Shown here: positions 25,856 through 34,341 of the stretch, piece after piece
How positions within the stretch are numbered: position 1 is the stretch's first letter
Layout of the letters: every line of letters starts with the position of its first letter
Assembly: GCA_045614025.1 (NCBI GenBank)
Contig: JAZLCE010000039.1
Coordinates: forward strand, 25,327 to 89,326
Length of the DNA stretch: 64,000 bases
DNA from: RGIG4140 sp045614025
GTDB lineage: Bacteria > Pseudomonadota > Alphaproteobacteria > CAAHEQ01 > UBA3637
Direction: 5' to 3'
The notes under the pieces: generated by a model
Databases searched by the model: none
Seen by the model: the letters and a program-made list of their open reading frames with translations, nothing else
Told to the model about the DNA's origin: nothing
Position numbers and translations under genes: made by a program

Positions 25856-26701
25856 TTATTCATCCTCTTTCATTTCGCAAGTATAAAAATATGTGTATGG
25901 TGATGCGCTGATGGTTGTAATTTCTCTATTTGGGCATTTTTCGCATCCTTTAATTGAGTTAACATCATGATGATAAAGGCAAGGTATGCAATTGCCATTT
26001 TCATCTAAAATCGGTTTATCATCAGGGCAGTTTTTGGCTGTTAACTCATCAAAAGCAGCTTGTTTTTCTTCTTCATAAAAATGATTATTTTCTTTTAGCT
26101 GACAAGATATTCCACCTAAGCCATTATCAAACCATGCGCCACTAGAGAATCGATTTTTGCAATTGTCGCAACCTGTCACAGCATTAATTGACTCTTCAAC
26201 AGAAGTGCAACTATGGCAATTTCCCTCGCTATCCATTATTGGTGTTTCATCAGGGCATTTTTTTAGCAAACAATAGGGGCCAGATTGGTATCTGTTTGTT
26301 TTATTTAAACAGGCTTGTTCGCATAAGTTAAGTTTATCAAACGGCATTGAAATAGGAAGCGGGTCATCACAAGAACGGCAATTTCCATTATTATCAATCA
26401 ATGGTTTATCATCAGGACATTCGCCATTTATAGCTTGTGTTGAAACTTCTTCTTCAGCTGATTCTTGCGTTGCCTCTTGGCAATTTTCTTGAGCGCTGGT
26501 AAGCATATTCATAAATTTAAAAAAATCATTTGGGTCTTTTGAGTGCGTGTTTCCCATTTTTTCAAGGTTTGTTTTGGTTTCTTCACAAGTGATGCAGTTG
26601 CCATCAATCCATATAACTGGTTTTTCTTTGGGGCATTCTTGGGCAAAGGCTGAATAAGAAATTGAAGTTGTTAATAAAATAAGTAAAAAAATATAACGCA
26701 T
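25856..26701 (-). CDS. Secreted cysteine-rich modular protein
   Basis: A 281-residue protein. A signal peptide (MRYIFLLILLTTSISYSAFA) is cut before QECP. Four copies of the same cysteine module as in the downstream gene follow: CPKEKPVIWIDGNCITC, CPDDKPLIDNNGNCRSC, CPDETPIMDSEGNCHSC and CPDDKPILDENGNCIPC. It lacks the MORN part. AAGGAGG lies four to five bases before the ATG. It is the first gene of a two-gene operon, with coupled translation into the second. The modules look like a shared, expandable extracellular scaffold. I know no function for it. Confidence 0.8.
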   Translation of the reverse strand: MRYIFLLILLTTSISYSAFAQECPKEKPVIWIDGNCITCEETKTNLEKMGNTHSKDPNDFFKFMNMLTSAQENCQEATQESAEEEVSTQAINGECPDDKPLIDNNGNCRSCDDPLPISMPFDKLNLCEQACLNKTNRYQSGPYCLLKKCPDETPIMDSEGNCHSCTSVEESINAVTGCDNCKNRFSSGAWFDNGLGGISCQLKENNHFYEEEKQAAFDELTAKNCPDDKPILDENGNCIPCLYHHDVNSIKGCEKCPNREITTISASPYTYFYTCEMKEDE

Positions 26702-26872
26702 AAGTCCTCCTTAATTTTTTTGTGCTTAATTTGTTATAAATCTTTTTTTATAACAAAGCAAACAAATTTTATTTTAAGTAATGGGTGGAAAACAGTTGCT
26801 TGTTTTTTTAATTGGTTAATGGTAAAAAAAACATATAAAACAAACTAAAGTAAATAAAAGGAGTTATATTAA

Positions 26873-27100
26873 ATGGCGTTTTTTGAATTTTTAAAAAACT
26901 TGTTTTCGCCTGAAGCAAAGGAAAAACAATCCGTTTTGGATAATATAAAGGATGCTTTGGCGATTTTGGATGCTGAAAATTTGAAGAATAACATTATTTC
27001 GCAAGAAGAAAAGCTTGATTCTTTACCTCAAAGCGCAAAAGAAGAGGAAGAAGACTTGGCAGCTTTAGAGTTGCTTGATGAAGAGGAAGAATTTATGTGA
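26873..27100 (+). CDS. Small acidic protein of unknown function
   Basis: A 75-residue protein. An amphipathic N-terminus (MAFFEFLKNLFSPEAKEKQ) is followed by a helical stretch and an acidic C-terminus (EEEEDLAALELLDEEEEFM). AAGGAG lies seven bases before the ATG. There is no signal peptide or cysteine. A weak promoter (TTGGTT/TATAAA, spacing 16, near 26812-26839) is possible. It precedes the 27168 gene, which has its own promoter. Confidence 0.6.
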   Translation: MAFFEFLKNLFSPEAKEKQSVLDNIKDALAILDAENLKNNIISQEEKLDSLPQSAKEEEEDLAALELLDEEEEFM

Positions 27101-27114
27101 TTTAAGTTAAATGT

Positions 27115-27143
27115 TTGCCAAAATATCATTAATATGGTATAAT
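27115..27143 (+). promoter_or_regulatory. Promoter of the 27168 gene
   Basis: TTGCCA (27115-27120) and a perfect TATAAT (27138-27143) with a 17-base spacer, starting right after the small acidic gene. Confidence 0.75.
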
Positions 27144-27167
27144 ATTTGATATAAGGAGGTGGGGTTA

Positions 27168-28355
27168 GTGGAAAAATCAGAAGAAACTGGTAAAACAGGT
27201 GTCTCGGCAAAGGAGAAATGCAAACAAGTAGCGCGTGTTGTTTTTGAAAATGTTCATTTTGGTGATGTTAAAAGTTTTGGTGGACTTTTAAATTGCTTTA
27301 AAGAGATAGGGGTTGGCATATATAATGCGGCAACATCTCCTGATTTAAATAAAATGCCAACACCCAAACAAAGTTTTGAAAGTTTTCAGAGTGATAATAG
27401 AGTAAAAACACTATCTCAGGCTTGGGATTTTCAACGTCCTCAAGAAACAGTTATAGACCCTACAACATTTTATCATGTCAGTTATACAGGCGATACACGC
27501 ACAGTTTATAGATATAATCAGCGTTTTGATTGTTCCATAAATGCAAAAAACGCTAATTTATTACCATCGACTGTTTCATATGGTTTAAATATAAATGAAA
27601 CTGCTTATGCAAGAAATCCTTATGAAAGAGAATTAGGAGATGCTATTACTACATCAGTTTTATCGCCAAATTTGGCTACAGCTTACAGTGCAATTCCTTT
27701 TTTTCGAGATGTTGCAGGTGGTAGGGTAATTGGCGGTACAAATGTTTTTCTTGAAAGGGAAATAAATCAAGGAAGAATGGGATTATCTTATGGTCGACAT
27801 ATGATGATGCCTGATATTGTTCATCCTATGATGAGTGCAAGTGGAAGCAATGAGTTATGGAATATGCGTCAACGTGTTTTAGAAACAACTGTTTCTCCAT
27901 CTGCGTTTAGTGCTTATTATAAAGATGAAGATAATAATATAGAGTGTACGCTCTATGGTTCTGAAAAAGGATTTGTAGGTTTTGGGTGTAGCAGATCATT
28001 TGATTCTGAAAAAGGGCGGGTTAATTCTGTTATTAGCTATGATCCTGATAATGGTGGGGCAAGAGTTAATGTTGGTGTTAGTTATAATGTTGAAGACGGG
28101 TACCGATTGAATGCTTATGGTTCATTTTCTGGTCAGGAGCAAGCTTGGTGTGCTGATGCTCAGGTGGAACTTCCAGAAAACAAAGCAGGGGTTGATAGTT
28201 TAAATTTACATGCGTATGCGACAAAAGATAAACAAGGAAAAACAGAGGCTAGGGTAGGAATGGAAACTCTTTTTGAAAATGGTGTTATTGTTGGGGCTGA
28301 GGTAAGTAATAAAGATGGTTTTTCTATGTATGGTGGTGTGAATTATCGTTTTTAA
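27168..28355 (+). CDS. Beta-strand-rich protein, barrel-like C-terminal half, no signal peptide
   Basis: A 395-residue protein. The last 200 residues alternate polar and apolar positions with tight turns (YRLNAYGSFSGQEQ, TEARVGMETLFENGVIVGAE, FSMYGGVNYRF) and end in phenylalanine, as outer-membrane barrels do for BAM recognition. The N-terminus (MEKSEETGKTGVSAKEKCKQ) has no Sec signal. This conflict is unusual: either export is Sec-independent, or it is a soluble strand-rich repeat protein. GTG at 27168 is chosen because AAGGAGG sits eight bases upstream; an earlier GTG at 27159 overlaps that site. Confidence 0.7.
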   Translation: MEKSEETGKTGVSAKEKCKQVARVVFENVHFGDVKSFGGLLNCFKEIGVGIYNAATSPDLNKMPTPKQSFESFQSDNRVKTLSQAWDFQRPQETVIDPTTFYHVSYTGDTRTVYRYNQRFDCSINAKNANLLPSTVSYGLNINETAYARNPYERELGDAITTSVLSPNLATAYSAIPFFRDVAGGRVIGGTNVFLEREINQGRMGLSYGRHMMMPDIVHPMMSASGSNELWNMRQRVLETTVSPSAFSAYYKDEDNNIECTLYGSEKGFVGFGCSRSFDSEKGRVNSVISYDPDNGGARVNVGVSYNVEDGYRLNAYGSFSGQEQAWCADAQVELPENKAGVDSLNLHAYATKDKQGKTEARVGMETLFENGVIVGAEVSNKDGFSMYGGVNYRF

Positions 28356-28434
28356 TATTTTGTGAGAAATTTTTTAATTCTTGTATTTTATTTTTTTAAT
28401 AATAATCTGATTTTTTGATATTTTAAATAATTTT

Positions 28435-28463
28435 TTGACAGGGTTTTGAACCTATGGTATAAT
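28435..28463 (+). promoter_or_regulatory. Consensus promoter of the MORN-repeat gene
   Basis: A perfect TTGACA (28435-28440) and a perfect TATAAT (28458-28463) with a 17-base spacer, 34 bases before the ATG at 28498. This is one of the two full-consensus promoters in the window. Confidence 0.85.
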
Positions 28464-28497
28464 GATAAAATATCAGGGGATTATCAAGGAGTCTTAA

Positions 28498-29211
28498 ATG
28501 AAAAAAGGATTATTTGTTTTTTTATTAATGTTTTGTTGTTCATTTTCAGCCATGGCAAAGGTTTATGGCCCAGGCGATCTTTCATCATGTGATGATAAAA
28601 TGTGTGAACAATCAGGGAATTTAGCAAATGGTGTTTTAACAGAATATCATGAAAATGGGAATTTGGAGCGAGAAGTAACTTTTGAAAATGGCGTGCTTGA
28701 GGGTATTTCAAAAGTATATTATGAAAATGGGAATTTATTGGGAGAAGATCCTTGGAAAAATGGTATGGCTGAGGGAATTTCAAAATTGTATTATGAAAAT
28801 GGGAATTTAAAATTTGAAATGCCTTGGAAAAATGGAGCGATAGAGGGAATTGCAAAAGGGTATTGCGAAAATGGAAATTTGTTGTCAGAAGTGCCTTGGA
28901 AAAATGGAGCGAGAGAGGGAATTTCAAAAGAGTATTACGAAAATGGAAATTTAAAGCGAGAAGTGCCTTGGAAAAATGGCGTGCGAGAGGGTATTTCAAA
29001 AGAGTATTATGAAAATGGGAATTTGTTGCTAGAAGTGCCTTATAAAAATGATAAGCTTGAGGGAATTGCAAAAGAGTATTATATAAATGGGAATTTGAAA
29101 TGCGAAATTGTTTATAAAGAGGGGGAAGCGATTTCTGGATTTATGTATGATGCCATCACGGGCAAAAAACAAGAAATGACGAATGCGCATTTGCATAATT
29201 TGTTGAAATAG
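28498..29211 (+). CDS. Secreted MORN_2 (YwqK-like) repeat protein
   Basis: A 237-residue protein. The signal peptide MKKGLFVFLLMFCCSFSAMA is cut before KVYGPGDL. Seven 24-residue repeats of the form YYENGNLKREVPWKNGVREG follow from about residue 49 to 216. This is the MORN_2 motif as in YwqK-type proteins. MORN_2 repeats form beta hairpin arrays; several occur in toxin-immunity contexts, but no toxin partner is visible here. AAGGAG lies seven bases before the ATG. The units are close to identical in DNA, so copy number may vary. Confidence 0.85.
   Translation: MKKGLFVFLLMFCCSFSAMAKVYGPGDLSSCDDKMCEQSGNLANGVLTEYHENGNLEREVTFENGVLEGISKVYYENGNLLGEDPWKNGMAEGISKLYYENGNLKFEMPWKNGAIEGIAKGYCENGNLLSEVPWKNGAREGISKEYYENGNLKREVPWKNGVREGISKEYYENGNLLLEVPYKNDKLEGIAKEYYINGNLKCEIVYKEGEAISGFMYDAITGKKQEMTNAHLHNLLK
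28642..29145 (+). repeat. Seven tandem 72-bp repeats inside the MORN gene
   Basis: Units begin at 28642 and recur every 72 bases. Units 4 to 6 are the most alike (GAAAATGG and TGGAAAAATGG words recur exactly). The length is a multiple of three, so unit gain or loss keeps the frame. The repetition also creates a long open frame on the opposite strand, which is an artefact. Confidence 0.9.
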
Positions 29212-29299
29212 CTTTCATTTATTTAAAAATCAAATAAATGAGTTGTCTTAAATTAACATATTGATTTTAAAGATGTTATTTGCGCGCAATTTTTAATTA

Positions 29300-29328
29300 T
29301 TGTTAAAAATCGAAAAATATGCTACAAT
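29300..29328 (+). promoter_or_regulatory. Promoter of the HExxH metallopeptidase-like gene
   Basis: TTGTTA (29300-29305) and TACAAT (29323-29328) with a 17-base spacer, 29 bases before the ATG. Confidence 0.65.
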
Positions 29329-29357
29329 AAATCTATTGGTTTTAAAAGGAGGGGACT

Positions 29358-30734
29358 ATGGAAAATTCAATGGATTGTGTGTTGGTGCGCTTTGGGTTGC
29401 CCGTCTTAAGTGAAGAAGAGCAAAGAAAAGTTGCGTTTGCTGAAAAAGTTTTGCAAGATGCTGTTAAAAGTTCTTTATCGAGGAATATGGTAAAAGCTTT
29501 TTATACAGCAAAAGATATTAGAGAATTTCGAAAGTTGGTTGCTCAAAAGAAAAAGGCAAAAGAATTGCCGTTAAAAGACTTTTTAGCATTAGATCCAAAG
29601 GATTTGACACCTGAAGAAAAAATGATTCAATCGGCTTTATCATTTTTATATGAGCAAAATGCTCAAACGCCACCTATTTACAAATCTTTTCCTAAAAGAG
29701 ATAAACCACTTGTAATTGATTGCACGATTGGGGTTGATAAGTATGCTGGTATATATATGACAGATCTCAATGAAATCCATTTAAAAGGAAAAGGAAAAAA
29801 ATTATCCCGCGTTCTTGAAATACTTGCACATGAATTAAAGCATGCAGAACAACATATCGGTATTGATGGCTTAGAATTAAATAATTATCAAAAACAACAG
29901 TTGCATTTTTTAGATGAAGCGTTGGCATATGCGTGTGATAAATTTGTGTTAGATAGGTATTATAAAGAATTTCCAGAAGAAAGACGCGAAAAATCCATTT
30001 TAGAAAGATTGTTTGGCTCTCCAGAACTAGATGAATTTGAAGGGGATATGTCATCAAAATGGGTGGCTGATCATGTGATGAATTTTATGTATTCAGATGT
30101 TTCTTCAAATTATAAAAATAGATATGATGAAGATTTGCCAATTTTATATGCAGATAAGGGGTTAACAAGCATCCCAGATGCTTTTGGCGTTGATAAAAAA
30201 GATATGGTGTCTGTTATAAAAGCGTTGGATTCATTTGTTTCAAAAAAAGCAACAACGCCGTTGGGTATTTTAATACAAGCCGTTGCAAATGAAGATAGCA
30301 AAAAAATAACAAGAATTTGCAACGCAAAAAACAGCCAAAAAGAATATGCGATTGATCAAGAGAAGTTAAGGGTTTTTATTGAAAGTTCCTGTGTGAATAA
30401 TGCCTCTGCTTTTAAAGCGATCATGGAAAGTAATCGCTTTGAAAAAGATGATTTTGCTGATTTTATGACCAGTGTGTTGCACATTTCAGATGAGGAAGTG
30501 TTAACAGAGTCTATTAAAGAAAATCGCTTGAAAAATTTTGAATTTTTAATCACCAAAACTGATGATAAAGGAAAGCCATTGTTTTCAAATAAAACGCTTA
30601 AAAAAATATTTTCTTTAATTGAAGAAACGGCTTTTAATGAGGGGGAAATCGCCCTTCAAAAAGAGGCTGAAAAAATATTAAATAAAGTGATAACAAAACC
30701 CATAAAAAAGATGGGTAAAGACCCAAGAGAATAA
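29358..30734 (+). CDS. Putative zinc metallopeptidase (HExxH)
   Basis: A 458-residue soluble protein. LEILAHELKHAEQH holds the zinc site H158-E159-x-x-H162, and DEALAYACD about 25 residues later offers Glu187 as a third ligand, a gluzincin-like arrangement. The fold before it (residues 115-140) could be the edge strand of the peptidase domain. The C-terminal 200 residues are helical (ILIQAVANEDSKKITRI, FEFLITKTDDKGKPLF) with a degenerate ankyrin-like feel. It ends GKDPRE. There is no signal peptide. AAAGGAGGGG precedes the ATG. The substrate is unknown; a secreted or intracellular protease is possible. Confidence 0.75.
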   Translation: MENSMDCVLVRFGLPVLSEEEQRKVAFAEKVLQDAVKSSLSRNMVKAFYTAKDIREFRKLVAQKKKAKELPLKDFLALDPKDLTPEEKMIQSALSFLYEQNAQTPPIYKSFPKRDKPLVIDCTIGVDKYAGIYMTDLNEIHLKGKGKKLSRVLEILAHELKHAEQHIGIDGLELNNYQKQQLHFLDEALAYACDKFVLDRYYKEFPEERREKSILERLFGSPELDEFEGDMSSKWVADHVMNFMYSDVSSNYKNRYDEDLPILYADKGLTSIPDAFGVDKKDMVSVIKALDSFVSKKATTPLGILIQAVANEDSKKITRICNAKNSQKEYAIDQEKLRVFIESSCVNNASAFKAIMESNRFEKDDFADFMTSVLHISDEEVLTESIKENRLKNFEFLITKTDDKGKPLFSNKTLKKIFSLIEETAFNEGEIALQKEAEKILNKVITKPIKKMGKDPRE

Positions 30735-30795
30735 GCTCTTTTAAATATGAAATAAAAGCAAAATATAAATATTTATGCCATAAAAGAGGATATCC

Positions 30796-30824
30796 TTGAT
30801 TTTTTGATAAATTTGGGATATTCT
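30796..30824 (+). promoter_or_regulatory. Promoter of tsaB-rimI
   Basis: TTGATT (30796-30801) and TATTCT (30819-30824) with a 17-base spacer, 37 bases before the tsaB ATG. Confidence 0.6.
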
Positions 30825-30861
30825 AACAGATATGTTGTTTAGTTAACTTAAAGAGGAAAAC

Positions 30862-31467
30862 ATGCTTTTATTATCTTTAGATACCGCGTCAACAACGCTT
30901 TCTCTTTCGTTGTTTGAAAATGAAAAAGTTTTGGCAAAATTTGATGAAACAATGCTTCGCGGTCAAGCAGAACGTTTGATCCCTGAAATTCAAACGTTGT
31001 TTCAAAAAGCAGGGCGCGAAGTTAAAGACTTGTCTGCTGTGTCTGTTGGAGTTGGCCCAGGGTCGTTTACGGGTGTTCGCGTGGCGTTGGCAACGGCTAG
31101 AGGGTTTGCCTTGGCGCTGAATGTTCCTGTTTATGGCGTTTCCTCTTTAGATGCTTATGCTTATGGAGCAGGGGAAGATGTTTTTGTTGCGCTTGATACA
31201 AAGCGTGGTGATTTTTATGTGGCAGGCTATAACAAAGATTTGGAAGAAGTTTTTGAGCCTCGTGTGATGTCAATGGATGAAATTAAGATTTTAAATCCCA
31301 AGTTAATTGCTTCAGATGTGCCTGATGTCTTTATGCAAGAAGGGTTTAAAATGCGCGAAAATGATTTTTCTCTTTCAGAACAAATTGCAAAAATTGCTCT
31401 TGCTCGTGGGGAAGAAAATTTGCCCGCAGAACCAATGTATTTAAGAGATGCAGATGTCACTGTGTGA
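30862..31467 (+). CDS. tsaB: tRNA threonylcarbamoyladenosine biosynthesis protein TsaB
   Basis: A 201-residue ASKHA-fold protein. With TsaD and TsaE it makes the t6A modification at position 37 of ANN-reading tRNAs. The N-terminal LLSLDTASTTLSLSLF phosphate-1-like strand pair and VGVGPGSFTGVRVALATARG are diagnostic. It is slightly shorter than the E. coli protein (231), as in many alphaproteobacteria. It is followed by rimI with a 14-base overlap, the usual alphaproteobacterial pairing. Confidence 0.93.
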   Translation: MLLLSLDTASTTLSLSLFENEKVLAKFDETMLRGQAERLIPEIQTLFQKAGREVKDLSAVSVGVGPGSFTGVRVALATARGFALALNVPVYGVSSLDAYAYGAGEDVFVALDTKRGDFYVAGYNKDLEEVFEPRVMSMDEIKILNPKLIASDVPDVFMQEGFKMRENDFSLSEQIAKIALARGEENLPAEPMYLRDADVTV

Positions 31468-31888
31468 GTTGACTTTAGCGCATGTTGAAGTGGCAAGTTT
31501 ATTGCATGCATCAGCTTTTGATAAGCCTTGGAGTGAACAAGAATTTAAAGGCCTTCTTTCTTTATCAACCACTAAAGGCTGGATGGATGAAAGCTCTTTA
31601 TTAATGATTTCTCATGTGTTAGATGAAATTGAAATTTTAACCATTTTAACGCATCCAAACGCCAGAGGGCAGGGCAAGGCAAAAGCTCTTTTAACTCACT
31701 TAATTCAATATGCCAAAGAAAATAATGTTACCCAAATTTTTTTAGAAGTGAACATTGAAAACAAACCGGCTATTTCTTTATATGAAACAATGGGTTTTAT
31801 AAAAACAGGTGTGCGCAAAAATTATTATAAGATGAGGGATGGATCTTTTCGTGACGCTCTTTTATACAGGATTTTAACGAACATCTAA
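31454..31888 (+). CDS. rimI: Ribosomal protein S18 alanine N-acetyltransferase RimI-like
   Basis: A 144-residue GNAT. The acetyl-CoA loop reads HPNARGQGKAKALL, followed by FLEVNIENKPAISLYETMGF, the usual RimI C-terminal signature, and KNYY. I choose the ATG at 31454 because AAGAG lies six bases upstream; an ATG at 31448 abuts the ribosome site. The overlap with tsaB implies coupled translation. RimI identity rests on the context and the ISLYE-x-x-GF motif. Confidence 0.88.
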   Translation: MSLCELTLAHVEVASLLHASAFDKPWSEQEFKGLLSLSTTKGWMDESSLLMISHVLDEIEILTILTHPNARGQGKAKALLTHLIQYAKENNVTQIFLEVNIENKPAISLYETMGFIKTGVRKNYYKMRDGSFRDALLYRILTNI

Positions 31889-32048
31889 AGCGAAAAAAAT
31901 TATCTTATGTAGGCTTTTCTACACTGCAATAAATTTTTTCATCTTTATCTGTTGCGCTAAAATCCTGTATCTTTTTAACGAACATCTAAAGTCAAAAAAA
32001 TCATCTTGTGTGGGTTTTCTTGACTGCAATAAATTTTTCTTATATTTA
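31872..32048. repeat. Tandem duplication of the rimI 3' end and downstream sequence
   Basis: About 76 bases starting in the last five codons of rimI (TTTTAACGAACATCTAAAG, 31872-31890) recur 101 bases later (31973-31991), including the following AT-rich block with CTGCAATAAATTTTT. The copies differ at scattered positions. The second copy lies between convergent rimI and dnaB and codes for nothing. Confidence 0.8.
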
Positions 32049-32067
32049 TTTGGATTTTTTATAAAAT

Positions 32068-33513
32068 TTATTGTTCTAAATTACCAAATTTACCGAATTC
32101 GCCATTAAAGTAAAGTTTCACTGTTCCAACAGGGCCATGACGTTGTTTGGCGATAATGGCTTCTGCTTGATTGGCAAGAAGAATTTTCTTATCTTCCCAT
32201 TCTTTCATGCGCAAAGCAAATTTTTCGGGTGTTTCATTTAAATGTTTGACTGGAACATCATTTTGCAAATAATAAATTTCGCGGAACACAAACATCACGA
32301 TATCAGCATCTTGCTCAATAGACCCAGATTCACGAAGGTCAGAAAGTTGTGGCCGTTTATTATCACGTTGTTCAACCAAACGAGAGAGCTGGGATAAAAC
32401 CAAAACTGGCACGTTTAATTCTTTGGCCATAATTTTAAGTTGACGCGTCATTTCAGAAAGTTCTTGAACGCGGTTTTCGCTTCTTCCTGCCGAATTAATC
32501 AGCTGCAAATAGTCGATCACAATCAGGCCAAGGCCTTTTTCTTTATCGCGTTTCATGCGACGAGCGCGGTTTTTAATGGCGGTTACTGTGATACCTGGTG
32601 TTTCATCCAAATAAAGTGGAACACGACTTAAAAGAGCCACCCCAGCAGCTAATTCATCAAATTGCTGATCGGTGAGTTTACCCGTTCTCATTTGATGGCC
32701 AGGAACTTCGGCTTTGGCAGATAAAATACGCCCAGCCAACTGTTCGGCAGACATTTCAAGCGAGAAAAAGGCAACAGATTTTTTTTCAGCACCCGGTTTT
32801 TTGTTTTCTTCTTCAAATTTAACAGCAGCGTTATAGGCAATTGTTAATGCTAAAGCGGATTTACCCATGGCAGGACGACCAGCTAAAATCAATAAGTCTG
32901 AATCATGAAGGCCACCAAGCAATTTATCCATTTCAATAAGGCCCGTTGTAACACCAGAAACGCCTGATGGCGTGTTCATGGCTTTTTGCGCGCTTAATAA
33001 GGTTGCTTGCAAAGCGGTGTTTAAAATTTGAGGGCCACCTGAAAGTTCGCCTGCATTTGCAATTTCATAAAGGCGTTTTTCTGCTTTTTCAACTTGGCTG
33101 ATGGCTTCTTCATTAAGCGAAATGGCAAATGCATCATTCACCACATCATTTCCAAGCGCAATCATTTGACGGCGAATATATCGATCCAAAATTTGTTTGC
33201 CATAATCTCCAGCATTAATAATGGTGGCAGAAGCGGCAGCAAGTTGCATCAAATAGGATGCGCCGCCCACATCTTTTAATTGACCATCATGTTCAAAATA
33301 AGCTTTTAATGTGATCGGATCAGCAATGCGACCTTGATCAATATAAAATTTGCAAGCTTCATAAATGCGCCCATGAACAGGGTTTGCAAAACATTCGGGT
33401 CTTAAAAAATCAGAAACCTTTTCCATGGCGCGATTGTTCGACAAAATAGCGCCCAGAAGCGCTTGTTCGGCTTCTAGGTTTTGAGGAGGAATGCGCATGG
33501 TATCTTCTAGCAT
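32068..33513 (-). CDS. dnaB: Replicative DNA helicase DnaB
   Basis: A 481-residue RecA-type hexameric helicase of the replication fork. The N-terminal domain begins RIPPQNLEAEQALLGAIL. Walker A is GRPAMGKSAL (near residue 215), followed by FFSLEMSAEQL, DYLQL, LSQLSR and DLRESGSIEQDADIV near the C-terminus. The length is normal. The ATG at 33513 has GGAG ten bases upstream; an internal ATG five codons on is an alternative. It is the only minus-strand gene within the core block, convergent with rimI and divergent from ruvA. Confidence 0.97.
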   Translation of the reverse strand: MLEDTMRIPPQNLEAEQALLGAILSNNRAMEKVSDFLRPECFANPVHGRIYEACKFYIDQGRIADPITLKAYFEHDGQLKDVGGASYLMQLAAASATIINAGDYGKQILDRYIRRQMIALGNDVVNDAFAISLNEEAISQVEKAEKRLYEIANAGELSGGPQILNTALQATLLSAQKAMNTPSGVSGVTTGLIEMDKLLGGLHDSDLLILAGRPAMGKSALALTIAYNAAVKFEEENKKPGAEKKSVAFFSLEMSAEQLAGRILSAKAEVPGHQMRTGKLTDQQFDELAAGVALLSRVPLYLDETPGITVTAIKNRARRMKRDKEKGLGLIVIDYLQLINSAGRSENRVQELSEMTRQLKIMAKELNVPVLVLSQLSRLVEQRDNKRPQLSDLRESGSIEQDADIVMFVFREIYYLQNDVPVKHLNETPEKFALRMKEWEDKKILLANQAEAIIAKQRHGPVGTVKLYFNGEFGKFGNLEQ

Positions 33514-33720
33514 GAATAAAAAACTCCGCCTAAAGTGAATGGTTAATAATATATTAACATACAGTAAAAAAATTCTCTTGTAAAGATAAAATAAGTGATT
33601 GCAATTTTATTTTTTTTAAAGTAGATTTAAGCATAAGAACAAATAGTGATTAAAAAAGAGATATCCTTTTTGTTTTAAAGCATTTTTTATGAAAAGGATT
33701 GTCTTTAAAGAGAGGCTTTG

Positions 33721-34341
33721 ATGATTGGAAAGTTAACGGGTTATATAGATGGAATAGGGGATGGATTTGTTTATTTGAACGTGCATGGTGTTGGGTATCG
33801 CGTGTTTTGTTCAACAAAAACAATCTCTTCGTTGCCAAAAGATGAAGAAGTTTCTTTATTTATTGAAACGCAGGTTCGGGAAGATCATATTCATTTGTTT
33901 GGTTTTTCATCTGTTTCTGAACAAGAAGTTTTTAACACGTTAACGGGTGTTCAAGGAGTGGGCGCTAAAGTTGGAATGGCAATTTTATCCGTGTTAGGTT
34001 TAAATGAAATTTCAATGGCAGTTGCAACGGGTGATAATAAGGCGTTTACGCGTGTTTCTGGAATTGGACCAAAATTAGCAACAAGAATTGTAACCGAATT
34101 AAAGGGAAAATCAGGTCTTTTAACGGCAGATATGATGGAAATTAATTCTGTTGGGGGTAATGCTTCTGTCTCATCTGATTCAAGAATTTTGCAAGATGCT
34201 GTTTCTGCGCTTGTTAATTTGGGTTATTCAAGAACAGAAGCTGGCATAAAAGCAGCTGAAACGCTTAAAAATAATAAAGAGGCTTCTTTATCAGATGTGA
34301 TTCGTTTAACGCTTAAAGAAATGGGGAAAGCAAATGGCTGA
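33721..34341 (+). CDS. ruvA: Holliday junction branch-migration protein RuvA
   Basis: A 206-residue protein. The N-terminal OB fold starts MIGKLTGYIDGIGDGFVYLN. The middle HhH domain contains LTGVQGVGAKVGMAILSVLG and VSGIGPKLATRIVTELKGK. The C-terminal domain that binds RuvB (LVNLGYSRTEAGIKAAETL) is intact. AGAGG precedes the ATG. It overlaps ruvB by eight bases. RuvC, which often precedes ruvA, is not in this window. Confidence 0.95.
   Translation: MIGKLTGYIDGIGDGFVYLNVHGVGYRVFCSTKTISSLPKDEEVSLFIETQVREDHIHLFGFSSVSEQEVFNTLTGVQGVGAKVGMAILSVLGLNEISMAVATGDNKAFTRVSGIGPKLATRIVTELKGKSGLLTADMMEINSVGGNASVSSDSRILQDAVSALVNLGYSRTEAGIKAAETLKNNKEASLSDVIRLTLKEMGKANG

Noticed and set aside
28484..29071. 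Antisense repeated frame opposite the MORN gene
   Set aside because: It is generated by the 72-bp repeats of the real gene and has no ribosome site or promoter.
31454..33513. Prophage or plasmid origin in the dnaB region
   Set aside because: The neighbours are all core chromosomal genes and no phage genes are seen.
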